From: CALCKW01 sp033852095
Lineage (GTDB): Bacteria > Pseudomonadota > Gammaproteobacteria > CALCKW01
Length of the DNA: 19,213 nucleotides
NCBI GenBank assembly: GCA_033852095.1
Contig: JAWSVD010000283.1
Coordinates: 1 to 19,213, forward strand
Direction of reading: 5' to 3'
Shown here: positions 7,959 to 15,803 of the stretch, piece by piece
How positions within the stretch are numbered: the stretch's first letter is position 1
How the letters are laid out: the number at the start of each line of letters is the position of its first letter
The notes under the pieces: model-generated
Databases searched by the model: none
The model's input: only the letters and a program-made list of their open reading frames with translations
Told to the model about the DNA's origin: nothing
Position numbers and translations under genes: made by a program

Positions 7959-8299
7959 TGGCTATCATTGTCGACGCCCTCAGCTGGCTGCTCGCACTCA
8001 CGGGCAGCTTCTTCTGTCTCACCGCAGGGCTTGGCTTGCTGCGTTTGCCCGACTTCTTTTGCCGTACCCACGCCGGCGGCATCATGGACTCGCTGGGGGT
8101 GGGGCTGCTGTTCCTCGCCATGGCACTGCAGGCCCCCGATTACCTGGTGGTGATTAAGCTGCTCTTTATCTATGCCTTTATTTTGCTGACAGGTCCGGCC
8201 GCTATACACGCTCTGGCGCGCGCCGCCGTGCACAGCGGTGACGTGGAATTACTGCCCGCCTCCCCAACCGACAAGGAGCCCCCCTCATCGAACTCCTGA
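7958..8299 (+). CDS. mrpG: Mrp-type cation/H+ antiporter subunit G
   Basis: 113-residue membrane subunit G (MrpG/PhaG, equivalent to MbhC). It has three hydrophobic segments and the family motif GLLRLPDFFCRTHAGG..DSLGVGLL (about residues 26-51). GGAGAG lies upstream in the mrpF tail, and the start overlaps the mrpF stop. Its last codons contain AAGGAG (8273-8278), which appears to be the ribosome binding site for the next gene. Confidence 0.92.
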   Translation: MAIIVDALSWLLALTGSFFCLTAGLGLLRLPDFFCRTHAGGIMDSLGVGLLFLAMALQAPDYLVVIKLLFIYAFILLTGPAAIHALARAAVHSGDVELLPASPTDKEPPSSNS

Positions 8300-8865
8300 T
8301 CAACACCGCACTGCTGCTGATGCTGCTGGTGGTGGGTGCTGCACTCATCGCCTTGCGCGATCTCTTCGCCGCGGCCATGCTGACCAGCATCTACAGTTTA
8401 TTATCAGCCTGCTTTTTCATGCTGCAAGACGCGGTCGACGTCGCCTTCACCGAAGCGGCCGTGGGCGCGGGCATCACCACGGTGCTGTTCCTCGCCACCC
8501 TCTCCCAGGTAGGGCGCGTCGAGAGAAAACCCCGCAACAAACCCTGGCCGGCGCTGATGATCTGCACCCTGGTCGCGGGCTTGCTGATCTACGCCAGCTT
8601 CGACATGCCGCACTACGGCGACCCGACTGCCCCGGTGCACAGCCACGTCGCACCGCGGTATCTCAATGACTCGCCCTCTGAGGTCGGGCCGCCCAATATG
8701 GTCACCTCGGTGCTGGCCAGCTACCGCGGTTACGACACCCTGGGCGAGACAGGTGTTGTATTCACTGCAGGCGTTGGTGTGCTGCTGTTGCTCGGGCCCG
8801 GGCTGCGGCGGCGCTACCGCAAAGACATCGCAGCGTCCGAGCAGGAGAAATCCGATGCTGGATAA
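8287..8865 (+). CDS. Stand-alone MrpA C-terminal module (DUF4040/MbhD + MbhE domains)
   Basis: This protein corresponds to the C-terminal part of full-length MrpA, which archaeal Mbh complexes encode separately as MbhD and MbhE. The DUF4040/MbhD part contains DVAFTEAAVGAGITTVLFLATL with a conserved membrane glutamate. A stretch of about 60 residues later comes VTSVLASYRGYDTLGE, followed by a membrane helix and a polar tail: the MbhE-like part. The first ATG is at 8320 (181 residues), but that start lies inside the first helix and has no ribosome binding site. The frame is open upstream, and a strong AAGGAG (8273-8278) sits 8 bases before an in-frame ATC (8287; reads IELLINTALLLM). I give 8287 as the probable true start, with 8320 the conservative alternative. 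It overlaps mrpG and overlaps the next gene by 11 bases. Confidence 0.8.
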   Translation: MELLINTALLLMLLVVGAALIALRDLFAAAMLTSIYSLLSACFFMLQDAVDVAFTEAAVGAGITTVLFLATLSQVGRVERKPRNKPWPALMICTLVAGLLIYASFDMPHYGDPTAPVHSHVAPRYLNDSPSEVGPPNMVTSVLASYRGYDTLGETGVVFTAGVGVLLLLGPGLRRRYRKDIAASEQEKSDAG

Positions 8866-9298
8866 ACCCGCTTCACTCATCGGCAACCCCATCATTCGGG
8901 GCGTGACGGTGCTTTTGCTGGGCCCGATCCTGCTGTTCGCGCTCTACGTGCAGTGGCACGGCGACTACGGCCCCGGCGGCGGATTCCAGGCCGGGGTTAT
9001 TTTTGCGGTCGCCATCATTGCGCACGGCCTGATTTTTGGCGTCAGTGTCACCCAGCGCATGATCACCCCAGACGCCGTGCGCTACGGCGCGGTGGCTGGC
9101 TGGATGCTGTATTTGCTGACCGGCCTCGTCTCCATGCTCAAAGGCGCCGAATTCCTCAACTACAGTGTGCTGGTGCACGACCCGCTGCACGGTCAGCACT
9201 ACGGCATCCTCAGCATCGAACTGGGCGTGGGCATCACCGTCGCCAGCGTCATGATCATGTTGTTCTATTCCTTCGTCGGTGGAGGCCGCAACACATGA
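8855..9298 (+). CDS. mrpB: Mrp-type cation/H+ antiporter subunit B
   Basis: 147-residue MrpB-domain membrane protein (equivalent to MbhF) with four hydrophobic segments. The hallmark HGDYGPGGGFQAGVI (about residues 34-48) is the family G(H/D)..PGGGF motif. AGGAGA at 8843-8848 supports the ATG at 8855. The open frame extends upstream to 8666, but that part is out-of-frame reading through the previous gene and looks unnatural (arginine- and cysteine-rich). It overlaps the previous gene by 11 bases and the next by 4 (ATGA). Confidence 0.93.
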   Translation: MLDKPASLIGNPIIRGVTVLLLGPILLFALYVQWHGDYGPGGGFQAGVIFAVAIIAHGLIFGVSVTQRMITPDAVRYGAVAGWMLYLLTGLVSMLKGAEFLNYSVLVHDPLHGQHYGILSIELGVGITVASVMIMLFYSFVGGGRNT

Positions 9299-9645
9299 GC
9301 GCCTATTTTAATTACTGGGTCGTTTTCGCGCTCATGCTCATGGGGCTCTACGCCACCATCGCCAGCGAAAATCTGGTGAAGAAAGTCATCGGCTTGAATA
9401 TTTTTCAAACTTCCGTGTTCTTTTTGTTTATCACCATGGGCAAGGTCGCCGGTGGCACTGCGCCCATCAGCGGCGCGGGACACACCGTGTTCAGCAACCC
9501 ACTGCCGCATGTGTTGATCCTCACCGCCATCGTGGTCAGCGTCGCCACCACCGCGCTCGCGCTGGCACTGGTGATCCGCATCCGCGAGGCCTACAGCAGC
9601 ATAGAAGAGTCGGATATCCAGGCAGCCGACGAGGCACAGCAATGA
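9295..9645 (+). CDS. mrpC: Mrp-type cation/H+ antiporter subunit C (NuoK-like)
   Basis: 116-residue, three-helix subunit related to NuoK of complex I and MbhG. Features include YATIASENLVKKVIGLNIFQTSV, with a glutamate in the first loop/helix region, and NPLPHVLILTAIVVSVATTALALALV, typical of MrpC. The start is fixed by the ATGA overlap with mrpB, and its own stop overlaps mrpD in the same way. The open frame continues upstream only as a shadow of mrpB. MrpC is thought to sit next to the MrpD channel. Confidence 0.93.
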   Translation: MSAYFNYWVVFALMLMGLYATIASENLVKKVIGLNIFQTSVFFLFITMGKVAGGTAPISGAGHTVFSNPLPHVLILTAIVVSVATTALALALVIRIREAYSSIEESDIQAADEAQQ

Positions 9646-11120
9646 ATCAATGGCCCATCATGCAACTGCTGTTGCCGTTGATAGCCGCCCCGCTGTGCGC
9701 GCTGATTCGGCATGAAAAACTGTCCTGGGCATTTGCAGCTGTCGCCACTTGGGCTGCGTTCATCGTCGCAATCGTGCTCAATTATCAAGTGATCGAGCAA
9801 ACAAGCTTCAGCTACCACGTGGGCGGCTGGGCGCCGCCCTGGGGCATAGAGCTGCGCATTGACAGCCTCAATGCCCTGGTGCTGTTATTGGTGACAGGAT
9901 TGGCATCCATCGTCATCGCGGCGGCGCGCGAGAGCATCCTCAAAGAGATTGATGAGGAGAAGATCCCGCTCTATTACACGGCCTACCTGCTGTCTCTGGC
10001 CGCATTGATCGGCATCAGCATCACCGGTGACGCCTTCAATGTATTTGTCTTTCTGGAGATATCCTCACTCAGCACCTACGCCCTGATCGCCATGGGCCGC
10101 GACAGACGCGCGCTGGTGGCGACCTACCGTTATTTGATCATGGGCACCATTGGCGCCACCTTTATTCTGATCAGCATCGGCCTGCTCTACCAGCTCACCG
10201 GCACGCTGAACATGAGCGATCTGGCCGAGCGACTGCCGCCGCTGCACGACAACCGCGTGATGCAGGCCGCCTTCGGTTTTTTCATCCTCGGCGTGAGCAT
10301 CAAGATCGCGCTCTACCCACTGCACTACTGGCTGCCGAACGCCTACACCTATGCGCCCTCAATCGCCACGGCGTTTCTGGCCGGCACCGCCACCAAAGTG
10401 TCGATGTACATCTTGCTGCGATTCGTCTTCACGGTGTTTGGTGTCGAGTTCTCCTTTGTGCAATTGCAAGTGCAGCACATCCTCATGCCCATGGCCGTGC
10501 TCGGCATCATGGTGGGTTCCATGGCGGCGATCTACCAGAGCGACATCAAACAAGTGCTGGCCTATTCCTCGGTGGCGCAGCTGTCCTACATGGTGCTGGG
10601 CATCTCCATCGCCAGCGAGACCAGCCTGACCGCAACCGTGGTGCATATATTCAACCACGGACTGGTCAAGACTGCCCTGTTCCTCTGTGTGGCCTGCATG
10701 GTGTATTCGGTCGGTTCCTCCAAGCTCGAGGACCTCGCCGGTGCGGCCAAACGCATGCCCTGGACTGTCTCTGCCTTCGTCGTCGCGGGTGTCGCACTCA
10801 TTGGCGTGCCGCTGACGGCGGGCTTTATCACCAAGTGGTATTTGATTCTGGCGGTCATCGAACACGGCTGGTGGCCGCTGGCCATGGTGCTGGTCATCTC
10901 ATCTCTGATGGCCGTCGCCTACGTCGGGCGCATGGTGGATTATCTCTGGTTTAAACCCATGTCTGAGAAGGTCAAGGCGCACGGCGCCAAGCCCCCTCGC
11001 TCCATCCTTATACCCGCAGGCATCCTCAGCTTTGCCTGCATCTACTTCGGCATAGACACGGGTGTCACGCTAGGCGCCGCCGACCGCGTAGTGCAAGCCC
11101 TGCTGGGAGCGGCACCATGA
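9642..11120 (+). CDS. mrpD: Mrp-type antiporter subunit D (first NuoL/M/N-like subunit)
   Basis: 492-residue polytopic membrane protein of the proton_antipo_M family, the proposed ion-translocating subunit. Key charged residues of the family are present in membrane segments: E139 in FVFLEISSLSTYAL, K221 in GVSIKIALYPLHYWLPNAY, K252 in GTATKVSMYILLRF and K398 in FITKWYLILAV. HIFNHGLVKTALFL contains the conserved histidine and lysine. Length and pattern match canonical MrpD/MbhH. The start and stop each overlap the neighbouring genes by 4 bases, so all three junctions are probably translationally coupled. Confidence 0.94.
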   Translation: MNQWPIMQLLLPLIAAPLCALIRHEKLSWAFAAVATWAAFIVAIVLNYQVIEQTSFSYHVGGWAPPWGIELRIDSLNALVLLLVTGLASIVIAAARESILKEIDEEKIPLYYTAYLLSLAALIGISITGDAFNVFVFLEISSLSTYALIAMGRDRRALVATYRYLIMGTIGATFILISIGLLYQLTGTLNMSDLAERLPPLHDNRVMQAAFGFFILGVSIKIALYPLHYWLPNAYTYAPSIATAFLAGTATKVSMYILLRFVFTVFGVEFSFVQLQVQHILMPMAVLGIMVGSMAAIYQSDIKQVLAYSSVAQLSYMVLGISIASETSLTATVVHIFNHGLVKTALFLCVACMVYSVGSSKLEDLAGAAKRMPWTVSAFVVAGVALIGVPLTAGFITKWYLILAVIEHGWWPLAMVLVISSLMAVAYVGRMVDYLWFKPMSEKVKAHGAKPPRSILIPAGILSFACIYFGIDTGVTLGAADRVVQALLGAAP

Positions 11121-12580
11121 TAGTAGAGAGCATATCCCCCGCGCTGCTGATCGCCATCCCGGTTTTGGTGGCTTTCTTGGCGGCGGCCAATATGTCGCGC
11201 GCCAATGTGCGCGACGGCATCAGCATCGTGGGCACTGTTGTCTTACTGCTGATGACCATCACGCTCTTCCCCGCCACGCTGCGCGGTGAAAAGCTGGATT
11301 GGGTGCTACTCGCCCCCATCGAAGACATCGCCATTCGGCTGACTGTAGAGCCGCTTGGCTTGCTGTTCGCCACGGTGGCAGCTGTCTTGTGGATCCCCAC
11401 AACGCTCTACGCCATCGGCTACATGCGCAGCAACAAAGAAGAGCACCACACCCAGTTTTTCTTTTGTTTTGCCGTCTCCATCGCGGCCACCATGGGCATA
11501 GCACTGGCGGGCAATCTGCTCACGCTGTTTATTTTCTACGAGATGCTGACCCTGGCCACCTACCCGCTGGTGACACACAAGCGCACAGCCGCTGCGGGCC
11601 ACGGTGGCCGCACCTATCTGTCCCTGTTGCTCACCACCTCCATCGGCTTTTTGCTGCCGGCGATCATCATCACCTGGGGCGTGGCGGGCACACTGGATTT
11701 CAAACCGGGCGGCATCTTGCAGGGCAATATCGACCCTGTCTACCTGCCGTGGCTGGTGGCGCTGTTCGCCTTTGGCGTCGGCAAAGCTGCGCTGATGCCC
11801 TTCCACCGCTGGCTGCCTGGCGCCATGGTGGCCCCCACCCCCGTGAGCGCGCTGTTGCACGCCGTCGCGGTGGTCAAGGCAGGCGTGTTCACGATCACCA
11901 AAGTGGTGGTCTACATCATCGGTGTGGATTTCCTGACCGAAACAGGTGCCAGTGAAGCGATCATGTGGGTCGCTACCTTCACGCTCACCGCCGCATCAAT
12001 CATCGCCATGCGCCAGGACAACCTCAAAGCGCGCCTCGCCTACTCCACCATCGGCCAGCTGAGCTATATTGTGCTGGGCGCCATGCTCGCCACCGCCGCC
12101 GGTATCTACGGCGCCGCCATGCACATCGTCATGCACGCGGTGGGCAAGATCACCCTGTTCTTCTGTGCAGGCGCCATCTACGTGCACACCAATAAAACCA
12201 AGATCAGCGAGCTCGACGGCCTCGGTCGGCGCATGCCCTTTACCTTCGGCGCGTTTTTTGTCGCCGCCCTGTGCATCATCGGTTTACCGCCGCTCGGCGG
12301 CGCCTGGAGCAAATGGTTCCTGATCACCGCCACCTTCGAAACCCAACACTGGGTCATGGCCGCGGCACTGATAGTGAGCTCTCTACTCAACATCGCGTAC
12401 TTGCTGCCCATCGTCGCCAACGGCTTCTTCAAACCCACCGCGGAGAAGGAGCAAGCGGGCATGGACGAAGCGCCGATGCTGATGGTGCTGCCACTTTGCG
12501 TCACTGCCGGTTTTTGCCTGCTGGCCTTTTTAATGGGCGACGCTATCTACGGCTTCGTGCAGCTGATTCCGCTGCGATAA
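11117..12580 (+). CDS. Second MrpD/NuoL-like antiporter subunit
   Basis: 487-residue member of the proton_antipo_M family, clearly distinct from the preceding gene and closer in motif to NuoL/MrpA N-terminal domains: RLTVEPLGLLFATVAAVLW near the start, E142 in FIFYEMLTLATYPL, K223 in FGVGKAALMPFHRWLPGAM, K254 in HAVAVVKAGVF and K399 in WSKWFLI. It may replace the N-terminal NuoL-like half of full-length MrpA, which is absent here. It overlaps mrpD by 4 bases (ATGA). A 16-base gap follows. All channel charges are retained, so a functional proton or cation path is expected. Confidence 0.9.
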   Translation: MIVESISPALLIAIPVLVAFLAAANMSRANVRDGISIVGTVVLLLMTITLFPATLRGEKLDWVLLAPIEDIAIRLTVEPLGLLFATVAAVLWIPTTLYAIGYMRSNKEEHHTQFFFCFAVSIAATMGIALAGNLLTLFIFYEMLTLATYPLVTHKRTAAAGHGGRTYLSLLLTTSIGFLLPAIIITWGVAGTLDFKPGGILQGNIDPVYLPWLVALFAFGVGKAALMPFHRWLPGAMVAPTPVSALLHAVAVVKAGVFTITKVVVYIIGVDFLTETGASEAIMWVATFTLTAASIIAMRQDNLKARLAYSTIGQLSYIVLGAMLATAAGIYGAAMHIVMHAVGKITLFFCAGAIYVHTNKTKISELDGLGRRMPFTFGAFFVAALCIIGLPPLGGAWSKWFLITATFETQHWVMAAALIVSSLLNIAYLLPIVANGFFKPTAEKEQAGMDEAPMLMVLPLCVTAGFCLLAFLMGDAIYGFVQLIPLR

Positions 12581-12596
12581 CACCGAGTAATTCACC

Positions 12597-12842
12597 ATGA
12601 ACGAAGATGACAAGCGCTGGCTCGATCACCCCAAGAACGTGGACAAACTGGTCTACGCGCTTGCGATCGCGTGCGCCCTCAGTGTATTGGCTGACTTTGT
12701 CTGGACCCGCCACGGCCACTTCGACTTTGAAGAGATCACCGGCTTCTACGCGGTCTATGGCTTCGTCGCCTATTGCTTCATCGTGCTCAGTGCCAAGCAA
12801 CTGCGGCGCCTGCTGAAGCGCGACGAGAATTACTATGATTGA
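12597..12842 (+). CDS. Small two-helix membrane protein of the antiporter operon
   Basis: 81 residues with hydrophobic segments near 18-34 and 48-65, a charged N-terminus (MNEDDKRWLDHPKNV) and a basic-acidic tail ending RDENYYD. I recall similar small proteins of unknown function at this place in related antiporter operons, but know of no named domain. It lies between the second and third D-like subunits and overlaps the next gene by 8 bases, which argues for a real product made with them. A structural or assembly role beside the third D-like subunit is inference. No strong ribosome binding site is visible. Confidence 0.75.
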   Translation: MNEDDKRWLDHPKNVDKLVYALAIACALSVLADFVWTRHGHFDFEEITGFYAVYGFVAYCFIVLSAKQLRRLLKRDENYYD

Positions 12843-14547
12843 TGATCTCAGCCCCGCCCTGATCCTTATTTTTGGCGGGGCCTTGATGCCCCTGCTGCCG
12901 CGCAATGGCCGCAACATCGTGCTCTTTGGCGCACCCATCGCCGCCCTCGCTCAGCTCTGCTTGATGGAGAGCGGCAACCACGTGCTCTGGCAGGTCTTCG
13001 GCCACCAGCTGATCACCGTGCGCATCGACAGCCTGTCCTTCGTCTGGGCGCTGATCTTCTGCGTCGCCGCCTGCATCAACAGCCTCTACAGCCAGCACCT
13101 GCGCCAGGGCGCAGAGCTCGGCCGACTGCAAGATGCCTCGGGATTGATCTACGCCGGCGCCGGTGTGGGCGCCGTGCTCGCCGGGGACTTGTTGACCTTA
13201 TTCGTCTATTGGGAATTGACCGCCATCTCCTCGGTGTTTTTGATCTGGGCCAGCCGCACCGAGACCGCGATCAAAACTGGTATCCGTTACCTCATCATAC
13301 AAGTGGGCTCGGGCGTGCTGTTGCTCGCCGGTGCGCTGCTGATGCTGAACACCACCGGCAGCATCGCCTTTGATCACATCGGTTTGGACAGCACCGCCGG
13401 CAAGCTGATCTTCATCGCCTTCGGCATCAAGTGTGCGTTTCCGCTGCTGCACAACTGGCTGCAAGACGCCTACCCTCAGGCCACTCCCACGGGCACGGTT
13501 GTACTCTCGGCCTTCACCACCAAGCTGGCGGTGTATGCACTGGCACGCGGTTTTGCTGGCGAAGAGATCCTGATCTGGATCGGCGCCACCATGACCGCCT
13601 TCCCCATTTTCTTCGCCGTCATCGAAAACGACCTGCGCCGCGTACTCGCCTACAGCCTCAACAACCAGCTCGGCTTCATGGTGGTCGCCGTGGGCATAGG
13701 CACGGACATGGCGATCAACGGCGCCGCTGCCCATGCTTTCTGCCACATTCTGTATAAGGCGCTGCTGTTCATGTCCATGGGCGCGGTGCTGTACCGGGTC
13801 GGCACCATCAAGGCATCCGAGTTGGGCGGGCTCTACAAATCCATGCCCAAGACCACCTTCTTTTGCATCATCGGCGCCATGTCCATCTCGGCCTTTCCGC
13901 TGTTTTCGGGTTTTGTCTCCAAATCCATGATCCTCACCGCCGCCGCCGAAGAACACCTCTGGCTGGTCTGGTGCGTGTTGCTGATGGCCTCGGCGGGTGT
14001 GATGGACCACTCCGGTATCAAGATTCCCTTCTTCACCTTCTTTGCCCATGATCAGGGCCACAAGGTAGAAGAGGCCCCCGCCAACATGCTCTGGGCCATG
14101 GGCATAGCCGCCTTTCTGTGCGTCGCCATTGGCGTCTACCCACAGCCACTGTACGCGCTGCTGCCCTACCCCGAGCTCGCCTTACAGTACAACCCCTACA
14201 CCAGCGATCACGTGGTGGCGCAGTTGCAGTTGCTGTTCTTCTCCGCCATGGCCTTTGTGGTGCTGTTCCGCACCGGCCTCTACCCGCCGGAGATCCGCTC
14301 CACCAATCTCGACACGGACTGGGTCTACCGCAAGCTGATCCCCGCCGCCATGGTACCGGTGTTGGACTACACCTTCGCCCTGGTTGACCGCATCGAGGAT
14401 GCTATAGACCGCAACGTCGAGCTCTGGGGCAATTGGCTGGGCGTGCAGTTCAGCAACGGTTTCCTGGTCAGAGACGCCAACAGCTCGGTCATGGTATTGC
14501 TGGTCATCGCCGTCTTTGCCGTGTCGCTTATCTGGGCCTATATTTAG
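12835..14547 (+). CDS. Third MrpD/NuoL-like antiporter subunit with C-terminal extension
   Basis: 570-residue proton_antipo_M protein, about 80 residues longer than its two paralogues. Channel residues are kept: E127 in LFVYWELTAISSVFL, K199 in FGIKCAFPLLHNWLQDAYP, K230 in FTTKLAVYAL and K363 in FVSKSMILTAA. The extra C-terminal part contains an amphipathic stretch (LDYTFALVDRIEDAIDRNVELWG) followed by a final hydrophobic helix. This layout recalls the lateral helix plus last helix of NuoL-type subunits, though it is much shorter. It is the last gene of the operon; its start overlaps the 81-residue gene. Confidence 0.9.
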   Translation: MIDDLSPALILIFGGALMPLLPRNGRNIVLFGAPIAALAQLCLMESGNHVLWQVFGHQLITVRIDSLSFVWALIFCVAACINSLYSQHLRQGAELGRLQDASGLIYAGAGVGAVLAGDLLTLFVYWELTAISSVFLIWASRTETAIKTGIRYLIIQVGSGVLLLAGALLMLNTTGSIAFDHIGLDSTAGKLIFIAFGIKCAFPLLHNWLQDAYPQATPTGTVVLSAFTTKLAVYALARGFAGEEILIWIGATMTAFPIFFAVIENDLRRVLAYSLNNQLGFMVVAVGIGTDMAINGAAAHAFCHILYKALLFMSMGAVLYRVGTIKASELGGLYKSMPKTTFFCIIGAMSISAFPLFSGFVSKSMILTAAAEEHLWLVWCVLLMASAGVMDHSGIKIPFFTFFAHDQGHKVEEAPANMLWAMGIAAFLCVAIGVYPQPLYALLPYPELALQYNPYTSDHVVAQLQLLFFSAMAFVVLFRTGLYPPEIRSTNLDTDWVYRKLIPAAMVPVLDYTFALVDRIEDAIDRNVELWGNWLGVQFSNGFLVRDANSSVMVLLVIAVFAVSLIWAYI

Positions 14548-14560
14548 AGTTCACTGATTG

Positions 14561-14575
14561 AACCCACTCTGGGTT
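14561..14575 (+). terminator. Weak hairpin after the antiporter operon
   Basis: AACCCA-CTC-TGGGTT forms a 6-bp stem followed by TATCAAA, 13 bases after the last antiporter stop codon. Short stem and poor T run, so a weak candidate terminator. Confidence 0.35.
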
Positions 14576-14873
14576 TATCAAACTCCCCGTGCGCAGTACA
14601 AGAGACTCAATCCGTGTTAAAGCCATTCCCTGCTTTTTAAACCGTACTGCCTCAACGCCCATCGCGCATATGCCCTGCTGTGCTGAGGGCAGGAACGGCC
14701 CTCTATGCGTCCAGCCCCCTCCCTTTCCAGTACAAACAACAGCGGGAAATCACCTGCTAAAACCCGGTAAAAATCATCTGCAGCATATCCCCAGCGAGGC
14801 CGTACAGAAATCTCTTGCCAATATCGCGCAAAGAGCCGACTATAAAAATACAGCCGAATACGGAGAGCTATAC
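14576..14873. other. Gap between antiporter operon and DUF4404 gene
   Basis: No gene is supported here. The frame of the next gene is open back to 14589, but that part has atypical composition and no ribosome binding site. A TATAAA at 14841-14846 could be a -10 box for the DUF4404 gene; the best -35-like TTGCCA (14815-14820) is 20 bases away, too far to be convincing. Confidence 0.4.
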
Positions 14874-15137
14874 ATGCCAGAGACAGAACTACGCCAACTC
14901 TTGACTGAACTCGAAACAACCATCGAGACCATGGACCGTGACAGCACACAGGCTCGCGACAAGCTCAGTCAGCTTTCTTCTTTGATCGAAACCCATCTCA
15001 ACGCCAATGAAAAACCCGAAACTGATTCTCTGGTCGAGGAGATAAAAACGGCTGTTGCAGAGTTTGAAAGTGATTACCCAGTAGCCACTTCAGTGCTCAA
15101 CAATATCGCGACTACATTGAGCTCTATAGGCATATAG
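14874..15137 (+). CDS. DUF4404-family protein
   Basis: 87-residue soluble, mostly helical protein beginning MPETELRQLLTELETTIE. The pattern of an N-terminal heptad-rich helix (about 4-45), an acidic middle (SLVEEIKTAVAEFESDYP) and a short hydrophobic tail matches what I recall of DUF4404, a family of unknown function with one or two helices. GGAGAG at 14862-14867 selects the ATG at 14874 over the longer frame from 14589. No partner is evident from the neighbours. Confidence 0.75.
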   Translation: MPETELRQLLTELETTIETMDRDSTQARDKLSQLSSLIETHLNANEKPETDSLVEEIKTAVAEFESDYPVATSVLNNIATTLSSIGI

Positions 15138-15266
15138 CTGGTCAATCAGAGCCGTAAGCAAAGATGGGCGGAAGGTAGCTCAGCAAATTACAGCGAGTTT
15201 TTCCCACTCTCCGCAAAGTTACCTGCACCCTGGCCCTATAGGCACCCGTCTTGAAAGCTAGCCTAC

Positions 15267-15620
15267 TTAGAATTTCTGCTGGTTAAGCCCAAATTCTTTC
15301 TGCTTCTTTTTCGTCAGCCCCAAAAGACACTAATTGATGTGACTGCTAGATTAGTTCACGGAGTTATCCACCCACCTCGAACAACTGCATCCATTTCACC
15401 CCATGAGACACCAAATAAATAACTGACCAAAATCCTTCTTTATTGTAAAAACTTCGAAATCGAATCCGGTGCTTTCAAACCTAAAGGCAGACTTGCCATT
15501 CACCTCCCAACGTCCAACATCAACCATCTTTCCGCCGACCCTCCACACATGTGAGCCAGCCCACTGCACAACAGTCTCGGGAAGCGCTTCGCAGAACGCG
15601 TTGAACTCATCATAATTCAG
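15267..15620 (-). pseudogene. Decayed MmcQ/YjbR-family gene
   Basis: Reading the minus strand in pieces reconstructs a full-length MmcQ/YjbR (DUF419-type) protein. Piece 1 (15620-15396) reads NYDEFNAFCEALPETVVQW, GSHVWRVGGK and AFRFESTGFDFEV, then stops at TGA 15396-15398. Piece 2, shifted by 2, reads YLVSHGVKWMQLF, hits TAA (15364-15366), continues LRELI, hits TAG (15346-15348), then QSHQLV. Piece 3, shifted again, reads GLTKKKQKEFGL and ends at TAA 15267-15269. These are the family's landmarks in the right order, so the gene is broken by two frameshifts and two stops. The expected ATG before NYDEF is CTG (15618-15620) with no ribosome binding site. Intact members are about 115 residues with a YjbR DNA-binding-like fold and unclear function. 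The remaining flanks (15138-15266 and 15621-15803) show nothing. Confidence 0.85.
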
Positions 15621-15803
15621 CGGAAAAGAAACTAATTCGTTCGGACAGCGGCTTTTCCTTACAGCGATTGGAGCGCAAAATGTGAAGCACAGTCGCTCGT
15701 GTGAAAAACCTATTTAGTCTGTCACCTGTAATGAAATATGTCTTGCTAGGTGCTATCGTCTGACAGTGACTAAGTATACAACTACAGGGAAATTCAAATC
15801 ATT

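Noticed and set aside
8666..8854. Upstream extension of the mrpB frame
   Set aside because: It lies wholly inside the preceding gene in another frame and is rich in Arg, Cys and Trp; a good ribosome binding site supports 8855.
14589..14873. N-terminal extension of the DUF4404 protein
   Set aside because: No ribosome binding site and atypical composition; the family pattern begins at the ATG at 14874, which has GGAGAG upstream.
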